A stretch of DNA of 64,000 bases from Paenilisteria rustica (lineage in GTDB: Bacteria; Bacillota; Bacilli; Lactobacillales; Listeriaceae), in NCBI RefSeq assembly GCF_013820765.1, contig NZ_JABJVM010000010.1:57091-121090 (forward strand). Direction: 5' to 3'. Numbering within the stretch: position 1 is the first letter of the stretch; each line of letters begins with the position of its first letter. The notes below the pieces were generated by a model that saw only the letters and a program-made list of their open reading frames with translations, searched no databases and had not been told where the DNA came from. The position numbers and the translations under genes are program-made. Below are positions 56,158 to 64,000 of this stretch, in pieces.

Positions 56158-56185
56158 TGATCCATTTCCAAATCCCATTCGTAAG
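56158..56185 (+). promoter_or_regulatory. ECF promoter of the surface-protein/sortase genes
   Basis: TGATC (56158-56162), 13 bp, CATTCGTAAG (56176-56185). Start near 56192, ~28 bp before the ATG. Confidence 0.75.
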
Positions 56186-56219
56186 CTGTATGTAAAACAA
56201 ATCAAAAGGAGTGGGAAAA

Positions 56220-57566
56220 ATGAAAATGAAAAAATGGTTAGCGCCAGTATTAGGTTTGGTATTAATAGTTTCGCCAGCGACGGGGGCATATGCGGCAGAA
56301 ACAGCACCAACAGTCAATACACCTGCATCTGATTTGAGAGCGACATTCGATTACTTACTATCGGAACACTACGCATTAGCAGTGGACACGATGATTAAAA
56401 CATATGATGGCAATAAAGCGGCACCAGAAGCAGCCAAAGCATTAGATCAAAATGCGAAAGACATGGAACCCGCAATTGCATCCATTTACGGTGAAGAAGG
56501 CGGCAAACAGTTCGAAGCGATCTTCGCACCACATAACGCAGCAACAGACGATTACGCACAAGCAGTAAAAGACGGTGACAAAGCCGCACAAGACGCAGCA
56601 ACAAAAGAAGTAGATAAATTCGTAAATGATATGGCGGCCTTCCTATCGACAGCAACAGGCGGTAAATTACCAGAAGCAGGCGCCAAACAAGCACTTGCCG
56701 AACATGAGGCAGACGTTCAACAGGTATTCGATCAATACGTCGCAAAAGATTACGAAGGCGCCTATAAAACATACTTAGCAGGTTTCGAACAAATTTTTGG
56801 TGCTGGAAAAGCGATTTCAGGAGCAATTGTAGCGCAAAATCCAGATAAATTCGATAACACAAAACCAGATACAGCCGCAGCTGACTTACGCTCAACTCTG
56901 ACGATGCTCGGAAGCGAACATTTCGCGCTAGCAACTTTAAGCATGGAAAAAGGCTATGACGGCGATCCAGACTACGATTACGTAAACTGGGCACAGGATC
57001 AGAACACAGCCGCATTTAAAGCCGCATTCACATCGATTTACGGCGCAGATGCAGGCAATCAATTCGAAAAACTGTGGACTACAAACCATATCAATGCCCA
57101 AGCGGACCTAGCCGCAGCGACCGCAGCAAAAAATACCGATAACGAGCAAAAAGATAAAACAAGACTCACCAACACATTTGCCAATGACTTCGGTAATTTT
57201 CTAGCAACAGCAACAGACGGAAATCTTCCGGCCAAAGATGCCATCGCGGCAGTAACGCAGCATGAAACAACGGTAACCGACACGTTCGACAAATATGTCT
57301 CTGGTGATTACTCAGGTTCATATGCATCCTACCGAGAAGGTTATAAGTTGATGTCAGGTATCGGCGAAAACCTTGGTGGTGCAATCGTTACCCAATTTCC
57401 AGACAAATTCAGTGACACGATGCCGACAAGTATGCCTAATACAGGGATGGGCGATGGCGAACAAGCTAATAATAACCTAGCTATTTGGATCAGCCTCAGC
57501 GCTATCATCTTAGCAGGAGCAGGATTTATCATTTTTCGTCAACAAAAGAAACAACACCGCCAATAA
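56220..57566 (+). CDS. Secreted two-repeat helical protein with MPNTG sorting signal
   Basis: 448 residues. Signal peptide (MKMKKWLAPVLGLVLIVSPATGAYAAET). Two homologous ~170-residue helical domains follow, each opening with DLRATFDYLLSEHYALAVDTMIKTYDG-type and DLRSTLTMLGSEHFALATLSMEKGYDG sequences and containing IASIYGEEGGKQFE / FTSIYGADAGNQFE. The C-terminus has MPNTG, a hydrophobic helix (LAIWISLSAIILAGAGFIIF) and RQQKKQHRQ, a sorting signal with Met for Leu. Similar repeats are sometimes labelled copper amine oxidase-like in Bacillales without evidence. Start ATG 56220 follows GGAGTGGG. Function unknown; the sortase downstream is the likely partner. Confidence 0.82.
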   Translation: MKMKKWLAPVLGLVLIVSPATGAYAAETAPTVNTPASDLRATFDYLLSEHYALAVDTMIKTYDGNKAAPEAAKALDQNAKDMEPAIASIYGEEGGKQFEAIFAPHNAATDDYAQAVKDGDKAAQDAATKEVDKFVNDMAAFLSTATGGKLPEAGAKQALAEHEADVQQVFDQYVAKDYEGAYKTYLAGFEQIFGAGKAISGAIVAQNPDKFDNTKPDTAAADLRSTLTMLGSEHFALATLSMEKGYDGDPDYDYVNWAQDQNTAAFKAAFTSIYGADAGNQFEKLWTTNHINAQADLAAATAAKNTDNEQKDKTRLTNTFANDFGNFLATATDGNLPAKDAIAAVTQHETTVTDTFDKYVSGDYSGSYASYREGYKLMSGIGENLGGAIVTQFPDKFSDTMPTSMPNTGMGDGEQANNNLAIWISLSAIILAGAGFIIFRQQKKQHRQ

Positions 57567-57581
57567 AATGAGGTGAAACCA

Positions 57582-58511
57582 ATGAAAATTTTTCTAACGA
57601 GTATCACTGCGATCGTTGCGATTATAATTTTAGCCTTCGCGATGCATCCATTTGCGACGGAAGAACCTCCAACAATCCAGGTGAAACATGACCAACAACC
57701 CGCAAAAGGAAAAATCGTAAGTCGAATTGCTGAATTCCCAATCTACGCCAATCAACAACGGGAAATCGAAACCCTCCGAACTGCTAAGCAAAAACAACAA
57801 ACAGGAATTATCCCAGTTCGGATTAAAATTCCGGCAATTCAGGTCGATGCGCCAGTGATACAAGTTGGAAAAACAACCAATGGCCAGATGGAAGTGCCAA
57901 ACAATACCGTCGAAACTGGTTGGTATAATCCGGGCTATAAACCTGGAAGTCTAGGAAACGCAGTTATTGCAGGTCATGTAGATAGCAAAAAAGGAGCTGC
58001 TGTATTTTTCTATCTGAAAGAGCTCCAAGCCGGCGATGAAATTTTGCTAGCAGATAAATCGGGTAGAAAACTAACGTTCGCCGTTCAAAGCAAGAAAAGC
58101 TATCTAGCCGAAAAGGCGCCAATCAATCAAATATTCGGCTCGTCGACAAATCGCTTGTTGAATTTGATTACATGTACAGGCACGTTCGATTATGAGCGGC
58201 GGACGCATATCGACCGACTAGTGGTGACGGCGAAATTAGTAAATGACACCGCGCTGAAAAAGGAAGTTCCGAAAGCTCCGACCAATGTGAAGCGGTCAGG
58301 CGATTCCGTCACATGGTACGCAAATCGGGCACCGGATGTGGTTGGTTACCGAGTTTATCAAGTAGAAGCTGAGAAAAAAGTGAAGATAGCAAGTGTAGCG
58401 GCTAATGAGAGGAAGAGTGTTGAGGCTAAAAGGGGAGAAGGGACGCGGTTTGTTGTGGTTTCGGTGAATAGTGATGGTGGGGTGTCCAGGGATTCTGGGA
58501 GTGTGGATTGA
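57582..58511 (+). CDS. Class F sortase with C-terminal Fn3-like domain
   Basis: 309 residues. N-terminal membrane anchor (MKIFLTSITAIVAIIILAFA), then the sortase core: VIAGHVDSKKGAAVFFYLKELQAGDEI (catalytic His ~132), LLNLITCTGTFDYERRTHIDRLVVTAKLV (Cys ~198, Arg ~212). This pattern is class F. The last ~80 residues (APTNVKRSGDSVTWYANRAPDVVGYRVYQV) form a fibronectin-III-like domain not usual for sortases. It starts 15 bp after the substrate gene with GAGGTG. It probably anchors that protein. Confidence 0.88.
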   Translation: MKIFLTSITAIVAIIILAFAMHPFATEEPPTIQVKHDQQPAKGKIVSRIAEFPIYANQQREIETLRTAKQKQQTGIIPVRIKIPAIQVDAPVIQVGKTTNGQMEVPNNTVETGWYNPGYKPGSLGNAVIAGHVDSKKGAAVFFYLKELQAGDEILLADKSGRKLTFAVQSKKSYLAEKAPINQIFGSSTNRLLNLITCTGTFDYERRTHIDRLVVTAKLVNDTALKKEVPKAPTNVKRSGDSVTWYANRAPDVVGYRVYQVEAEKKVKIASVAANERKSVEAKRGEGTRFVVVSVNSDGGVSRDSGSVD

Positions 58512-58547
58512 TTACTAGGATCTTGTTAATTACCTCTGGGAAAAGCT

Positions 58548-58570
58548 GAGCCACAATATGCATGTAATCC
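58548..58570 (+). repeat. Copy E of the dispersed repeat, internally deleted
   Basis: GAGCCACAATATGCATGTAA-TCC equals copy D minus the 17 bp between its two GCATG words, as expected from slippage between short direct repeats. Confidence 0.7.
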
Positions 58571-58742
58571 GTGCGAAGCAGGCGCGCCCCCTCGAAGCTT
58601 GGATGGAAGCTGGAGGTAGAGAATAGTGTTTTGGTGCTTCTGAGTAGGGCAATCATGCATGCGGGGACGCTCCGTTTTCTGACGTATTATCGTTTCCAGA
58701 TCTAGCTTTGTTGTGGTTCTTGAAAAGCGTTTTTTGCTTTTT

Positions 58743-58780
58743 TAGAACCTCAATATGCAGTTGAATGAAATGAAGCTGCC
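58743..58780 (+). repeat. Copy F of the dispersed repeat, diverged
   Basis: TAGAACCTCAATATGCAG followed by TTGAATGAAATGAAGCTGCC: the left half is conserved, the right half is not. Confidence 0.5.
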
Positions 58781-58796
58781 TTCCTTTTTGCTGGCT

Positions 58797-58898
58797 CCTC
58801 GAAAATTTCGTGACCTCCGCAAAAACCAAGTGCAGGTTTTCCCTGCGCCCCCTAACAAATTCTGTCGAGGCAAAACGTGCTGTTTCCGCTTTTCGTCA
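58797..58898 (+). repeat. Structured hairpin element, copy 2
   Basis: CCTCGA (58797-58802) pairs with TCGAGG (58865-58870); inner GCAGG/CCTGC closes TTTTC. Same span (72 nt), same conserved unpaired blocks and same CTTTTCGT tail as copy 1 at 51527-51626. Where the stem bases differ, both partners changed. Confidence 0.75.
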
Positions 58899-58910
58899 TT
58901 TCTCATCAAA

Positions 58911-58955
58911 TTCTAACGTAACCCTCACTAAAATTTTGCTTTAGTCGGGTATTAT
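58911..58955 (+). promoter_or_regulatory. Promoter and conserved upstream block of the LhrC-like RNA
   Basis: TTCTAACGTAACCCTCACTA plus AAATTTTGC (58911-58939) is shared with 54427-54455. -10 GGGTATTAT (TATTAT 58950-58955). In L. monocytogenes LhrC genes are activated by LisR, so the block is a candidate LisR site. Confidence 0.6.
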
Positions 58956-58961
58956 ATGTTT

Positions 58962-59071
58962 ATAAGCTAATAACAAGCAAAACTAAGTTTCATTTTTTCC
59001 CTTTTTAAAATGAAAACTTAACACTCCCTTTTTGACCAGCGTGGTTACTCCCTTTTCCGCGCTGGTTTTTT
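58962..59071 (+). ncRNA. lhrC: LhrC-family small RNA
   Basis: Predicted ~110 nt, close to the 111-114 nt of L. monocytogenes LhrC. Hairpin TAAGTTT-CATTTT / AAAATG-a-AAACTTA (58984-59019) has UUCCCUUUUU in its loop. A single-stranded CACUCCCUUUUU follows (59022-59033). Terminator ACCAGCG/CGCTGGT (59035-59066) has ACUCCCUUUUCC in its loop, then six T. Three UCCC motifs in exactly these places, between cysK and folP, is the LhrC arrangement. LhrC represses cell-envelope mRNAs by pairing with their ribosome-binding sites under envelope stress. Confidence 0.82.
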
Positions 59072-59147
59072 GTTGCGTTCTAAAGGCAATGTGGGTCTCG
59101 GAATGTGGATATTCATGCTATACTAATATAAAAAAGAGGTGATTTTG

Positions 59148-59966
59148 TTGAGTAAGCTATGGCAAACGACGCATCCTACCATGATTATGGGAATCTTGAA
59201 TGTCACGCCGGATTCGTTTTCGGATGGTGGGAATTACATAACGGAACAACAAGTGAAAGACAAAGCGGTTCAAATGGTGCAGGAAGGTGCCGCTATTATC
59301 GATATCGGTGGTGAATCAACGAGACCTGGTTACCGTGAAATCCCGATTGATGAAGAAGTAAAGCGTGTTGTCCCGGCGATCAAAGCTGTGCGAGAAGCGT
59401 TGCCAGATGTTTGGATTTCAATCGATACGTGGAAATCGGAGGTGGCAATTGCTGCCATCGAAGCAGGTGCGGACATTATTAACGATCAATGGGGCGCTAA
59501 AAGAGATCCGGAAATAGCCAAAGTAGCCGCTGCATTCGGGACGCCAATTATCTTAATGCATAACCGAATTAATCGTGATTACGATAATTACTTTGAAAAT
59601 GTGAAACAAGATTTGCAAGCAAGTATTGATATCGCTAAGCAAGCAGGCGTTCCAAATCACCATATCCTGCTAGATCCTGGTTTTGGTTTTGTTAAAACAC
59701 CAGCACAAAATCTCGAAGTTTTGCGAAGAATCGATGAAATAGTCGCCCTAGGTCATGAAGTTTTGCTAGGAACGAGTCGCAAATCGACCATCGGCTTAGT
59801 TCTCGATTTACCTGTAGAAGAACGTATGGAGGGGACTGGGGCAACAGTGGTTTACGGACAAGTCAAAGGCTGCACGATTTTCCGAGTGCACGATGTGAAA
59901 CCAATTGCGCGCATGATTACGATGACAGACGCGATTCTTGGTAATACCGAGGCGCCAAACAATTAA
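59148..59966 (+). CDS. folP: Dihydropteroate synthase
   Basis: 272 residues. IMGILNVTPDSFSDGG and IIDIGGESTRPG are the two DHPS signatures; LDPGFGFVKTPAQNLEVLR and GTSRKSTIG complete the pterin site. It joins p-aminobenzoate to the pterin diphosphate and is the sulfonamide target. TTG 59148 (or 59145) follows AAGAGGTGAT; the GTG at 59139 lies within that site. First gene of folP-folB-folK. Confidence 0.95.
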   Translation: MSKLWQTTHPTMIMGILNVTPDSFSDGGNYITEQQVKDKAVQMVQEGAAIIDIGGESTRPGYREIPIDEEVKRVVPAIKAVREALPDVWISIDTWKSEVAIAAIEAGADIINDQWGAKRDPEIAKVAAAFGTPIILMHNRINRDYDNYFENVKQDLQASIDIAKQAGVPNHHILLDPGFGFVKTPAQNLEVLRRIDEIVALGHEVLLGTSRKSTIGLVLDLPVEERMEGTGATVVYGQVKGCTIFRVHDVKPIARMITMTDAILGNTEAPNN

Positions 59967-59981
59967 GGAGGAACTTTTAAA

Positions 59982-60356
59982 ATGGATAAAATTTATTTAA
60001 ACGAACTAGCTTTTTACGGATATCACGGCGTTATGCCAGAAGAAAATACGTTAGGTCAAACATTCATCGTCTCGCTCACGCTGGGTTTATCCACTGAAAA
60101 AGCGGGAAAAAGTGATGAAGTAAGCGACACCGTCAGTTATGCAGAAGTATACGAAACCGTAAAAGAAATCACAGAAAACCAGCGATTCCAATTAATCGAG
60201 GCGCTCGCAGAAACGATAGCGACAGAAGTTCTGGCAGGATATCCACTATTAAAAGAAATCACCGTCAAAGTCATCAAGCCAAACCCGCCAATTCCTGGTC
60301 ACTATCACTCTGTAGCGGTTGAAATAACGCGTACAAGGAGTGGGGAAATTGCCTAA
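59982..60356 (+). CDS. folB: Dihydroneopterin aldolase
   Basis: 124 residues. DKIYLNELAFYGYHGVMPEENTLGQTFIVSLTL is the FolB signature with the substrate-binding Glu in PEEN; VSYAEVYETVKEI, RFQLIEALAE (second catalytic region) and IKPNPPIPGHYHSVAVEI follow. Converts dihydroneopterin to hydroxymethyl-dihydropterin. AAGGAGG upstream; overlaps folK by eight bases. Confidence 0.95.
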   Translation: MDKIYLNELAFYGYHGVMPEENTLGQTFIVSLTLGLSTEKAGKSDEVSDTVSYAEVYETVKEITENQRFQLIEALAETIATEVLAGYPLLKEITVKVIKPNPPIPGHYHSVAVEITRTRSGEIA

Positions 60357-60828
60357 AGCTTATTTATCGATTGGCACAAATATCGGAAATCGCCAAGAAA
60401 ATCTGGAAAATGCCCTAAAAGCGCTACAAGCCGAGTCTGGGATAATCATCGAGAGCGTTTCTAGTGTGTACGAAACCGATCCAGTTGGCTTCGAAGATCA
60501 AGAGTCGTTCCTGAACATCGCTGTAACCATCCAAACAACACTAGATCCAGAACCTCTTTTACAAAAAGGCTTAGCGATCGAGTCCGAACTAGGCCGTGTG
60601 CGTCTTATTCGCTGGGGCCCGCGCCTCATTGATATCGACTTACTTCTATATGATAGCGTCAGGCAACAAACGGAAATCCTCGAATTACCACATCCAAGAA
60701 TGACAGAACGCGCTTTTGTCATGATCCCGCTACAAGAAATCGCGCCAGCCATCGCAGAACCACTTTTGCAAGAAGAGGTATTAGCTGATCAAGGAATCCA
60801 CAAAACAGACATCCAATTAGACTGGTAA
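60349..60828 (+). CDS. folK: Hydroxymethyl-dihydropterin pyrophosphokinase
   Basis: 159 residues from TTG 60349 (AAGGAG eight bases upstream; the GTG at 60340 overlaps that site). KAYLSIGTNIGNRQENLENAL, VYETDPVG and RWGPRLIDIDLLLYD with PHPRMTERAFVMIPL are the HPPK motifs. It supplies the diphosphate substrate of FolP. Confidence 0.94.
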   Translation: MPKAYLSIGTNIGNRQENLENALKALQAESGIIIESVSSVYETDPVGFEDQESFLNIAVTIQTTLDPEPLLQKGLAIESELGRVRLIRWGPRLIDIDLLLYDSVRQQTEILELPHPRMTERAFVMIPLQEIAPAIAEPLLQEEVLADQGIHKTDIQLDW

Positions 60829-60896
60829 AATAGACACTTGCGCTTTTCACTAGATATGTTACCATAACACTATTGTTTTAAAAGGAGAAAACAAAC

Positions 60897-60930
60897 CGCT
60901 GACATCATGGATCGCGTATCCCAGCGGTTA
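60897..60930 (+). other. Hairpin in the dusB leader
   Basis: AACCGCTG pairs perfectly with CAGCGGTT across ~20 nt, just upstream of dusB and downstream of an AAAAGGAGAAAAC stretch. ATTCTATTTC after it is too weak for a terminator; it may stabilise the transcript or attenuate. Confidence 0.5.
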
Positions 60931-60959
60931 TTCTATTTCAAGAAAGAAGGAACATTTTT

Positions 60960-61952
60960 ATGTGGAAAATTGGGAATGTGCCCATTAAAAATAGAGTCGT
61001 CGTCGCACCAATGGCAGGAATCTCGAATTCCGCATTCCGTCTAACGGTCAAAGAATTCGGCGCAGGGCTCGTCTGCTGTGAGATGATAAGCGATAAGGGA
61101 ATCGCGCAACGTAACGCCAAAACACTCGACATGCTCTATATCGACGAAAAAGAAAAGCCGCTAAGCCTACAAATTTCCGGTGGTGAAAAAAATACATTAG
61201 TAGAAGCCGCGAAATTTGTATCAGAAAATACGACCGCGGACATCATCGACATCAACATGGGTTGTCCAGTAAACAAAATCATTAAATGTGAAGCAGGCGC
61301 GAAATGGCTTCTTAATCCCGATAAAGTATACGATATGGTGGCCGCAGTAGTAGATGCAGTTGACAAGCCAGTCACCGTGAAAATGCGTATCGGCTGGGAC
61401 GATGAGCACGTGTTTGCTGTCGAAAATGCCCAAGCCGCAGAACGCGCAGGAGTAAGTGCCATCGCGATGCACGGCCGAACCCGCGTTCAAATGTATGAAG
61501 GTGAAGCAGATTGGAACGTTCTAGCCGAAGTCAAAAAGAACATTTCTATCCCATTCATGGCAAATGGAGACGTCCAAACACCAGAAGATGCCAAAGCTAT
61601 CCTTGAGCAAACCGGTGCAGATGGGGTGATGATTGGCCGTGCTGCACTGGGCAACCCATGGATGATTTACCGGACTGTGCGCTATCTAGAAACCGGCGAA
61701 CTACTCCCAGAACCAGAACCGCGTGAAAAAATCGAAACAGCCTTACTTCATTTACGCCGTCTCATCGCAATAAAAGGCGAAAAAATTGCCGTCCGCGAAT
61801 TCCGTCAGCACGCAGCATACTATTTAAAAGGCGCGCGCGGAAGCACTCGAGCCAAGGTTGCTGCAAACCAAGCTGAAGAGTATATCCAAATGGAAGCTAT
61901 TTTAAGAGGATTCGTCACACAATATGAAGAAAAAAATTTGGCGAAACAATAA
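60960..61952 (+). CDS. dusB: tRNA-dihydrouridine synthase DusB
   Basis: 330 residues. FMN barrel: RVVVAPMAGISNSAFRLTVKEFGAGLVCCEMIS, the catalytic Cys in DINMGCPVNKI, AIAMHGRTRVQMYEG, MANGDVQTPEDAK and GVMIGRAALGNPW. The C-terminal helical domain binds tRNA. It reduces uridines in the D-loop. Between folK and lysS as in other Listeria. Confidence 0.94.
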   Translation: MWKIGNVPIKNRVVVAPMAGISNSAFRLTVKEFGAGLVCCEMISDKGIAQRNAKTLDMLYIDEKEKPLSLQISGGEKNTLVEAAKFVSENTTADIIDINMGCPVNKIIKCEAGAKWLLNPDKVYDMVAAVVDAVDKPVTVKMRIGWDDEHVFAVENAQAAERAGVSAIAMHGRTRVQMYEGEADWNVLAEVKKNISIPFMANGDVQTPEDAKAILEQTGADGVMIGRAALGNPWMIYRTVRYLETGELLPEPEPREKIETALLHLRRLIAIKGEKIAVREFRQHAAYYLKGARGSTRAKVAANQAEEYIQMEAILRGFVTQYEEKNLAKQ

Positions 61953-61994
61953 AAACGCCTTATGACTAGAGATTCCAGTCTAATTTTTCAACCC

Positions 61995-62030
61995 AAAGTT
62001 GTCTCACTACATCCTGAGGCAACTTTTTTT
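61995..62030 (+). terminator. Terminator after dusB
   Basis: AAAGTTGTCTCA pairs with TGAGGCAACTTT (one G-U) and is followed by seven T in all. Confidence 0.87.
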
Positions 62031-62071
62031 AAATAAAACTAGAAAAATCAACCCAATTGAGCGTATAATGA

Positions 62072-63607
<1,536 letters not shown>

Positions 63608-63612
63608 GCGGA

Positions 63613-63650
63613 GAAATCGCGTTTTTGAGAGCTTTCAAAAACGCGATTTC
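63613..63650. terminator. 16-bp perfect palindrome after lysS
   Basis: GAAATCGCGTTTTTGA (63613-63628) is exactly complementary to 63635-63650 with loop GAGCTT. It is placed like a terminator but CCATTAG follows instead of a T-tract. Confidence 0.6.
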
Positions 63651-63713
63651 CCATTAGAAAAAGAGCTTTTGAAAAAAACTTTTTAAAATGTGAACTTTTT
63701 TTGTCAAATATGC

Positions 63714-63742
63714 TTGCCAAGGTCTCGAAAACGTGATATATT
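63714..63742 (+). promoter_or_regulatory. rRNA operon promoter P1
   Basis: TTGCCA (63714-63719), 17 bp, TATATT (63737-63742), preceded by A/T tracts like an UP element. Confidence 0.72.
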
Positions 63743-63807
63743 AGTAATCGTTCCAGCAAACAGATAAAAGCAACTAAGAGTCAAAAATACTTTTTTGAAA
63801 AAAGTTC

Positions 63808-63836
63808 TTGACAAACATCGCTAGGAAGTGTAAGAT
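63808..63836 (+). promoter_or_regulatory. rRNA operon promoter P2
   Basis: TTGACA (63808-63813), 17 bp, TAAGAT (63831-63836), again behind an A/T-rich stretch (ACTTTTTTGAAAAAAG). Tandem strong promoters are typical of Firmicute rrn operons. Confidence 0.85.
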
Positions 63837-63843
63837 ATAAGAG

Positions 63844-64000
63844 TTGCTGCTAAATGAGTTTAGCGCTTCTAGATGACCTTTGAAAACTGAACAGAAACAA
63901 AGATAAAACCAATAGAGACAGTGATGTTTCTAGGTAAGAATCGCAGGGCGGAAATAGAAAGCTATTTCCAAAAGTAATACTAGTAAAGTAATTTGCTAGC
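63844..64000 (+). other. 16S rRNA leader (start of an rRNA operon)
   Basis: GACCTTTGAAAACTGAAC (63875-63892) is the usual motif of Bacillales rRNA leaders. No 16S sequence is reached before the window ends; mature 16S should begin shortly beyond 64000. Confidence 0.75.

Noticed and set aside
59020..59071. Riboswitch (tetrahydrofolate type) upstream of folP
   Set aside because: The structure is better explained as a free small RNA ending in its own terminator, with three UCCC motifs and a matching copy after cysK.

Overview
The window reads as chromosomal DNA of a Listeria species outside the L. monocytogenes group. From memory of the L. monocytogenes map, the right half follows its conserved order: pth, mfd, flippase, rqcP, divIC, S1 protein, the Listeria-type tilS-hpt fusion, ftsH, coaX, hslO, cysK, folP, folB, folK, dusB, lysS, then an rRNA operon. 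The siroheme/nitrite reductase/NreABC block inserted in this backbone suggests a nitrite-reducing environmental Listeria. The genus is a confident inference; the species is not assigned.

Left part (1-30.6 kb) is mosaic. It has the tail of an LPXTG surface protein, a secreted internalin-like LRR protein built from a recent 1,233-bp tandem duplication, and a Phd/RelE-type toxin-antitoxin pair. A galactoside operon follows: LacI regulator, ABC binding protein, two permeases, GH42 beta-galactosidase and GH36 alpha-galactosidase. Then come a MerR-controlled short-chain dehydrogenase, a HicAB pair and a lipoprotein. The sigma-54-driven mannose PTS (mptACD with the DUF956 protein) is next. RtcB RNA ligase lies divergent to two WYL-type regulators. 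A two-gene ATPase/TOPRIM module resembles known anti-phage systems. The section ends with a phosphohexomutase and a CpsB/YwqE-type phosphatase.

Right part (30.9-64 kb) is the housekeeping backbone with two insertions. Between rqcP and divIC (37.4-45.6 kb) lie sirB, sirC, nirB, nirD, cobA, nreA, nreB, nreC, a membrane protein and a 40-residue membrane peptide. They form a complete siroheme-making, nitrite-reducing and oxygen/nitrate-sensing unit. Between cysK and folP (54.7-58.5 kb) lies a cell-surface module: ECF sigma factor, RskA-like anti-sigma, a duplicated-domain secreted protein with an MPNTG sorting signal, and a class F sortase. Its two divergent promoters share the same bipartite motif at identical spacing. 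The module is flanked on both sides by small-RNA genes that look like LhrC, whose tandem copies occupy the cysK-folP gap in L. monocytogenes.

The non-coding DNA is unusually structured. It contains a dispersed ~48-bp repeat in several gaps, a ~100-bp hairpin element in two copies with compensatory base changes, a 123-nt hairpin between pth and mfd flanked by a duplicated mfd ribosome-binding site, and a 20-bp perfect inverted repeat inside the galactoside operon. Functions are inferred from motifs, family resemblance and context; no database search was run.
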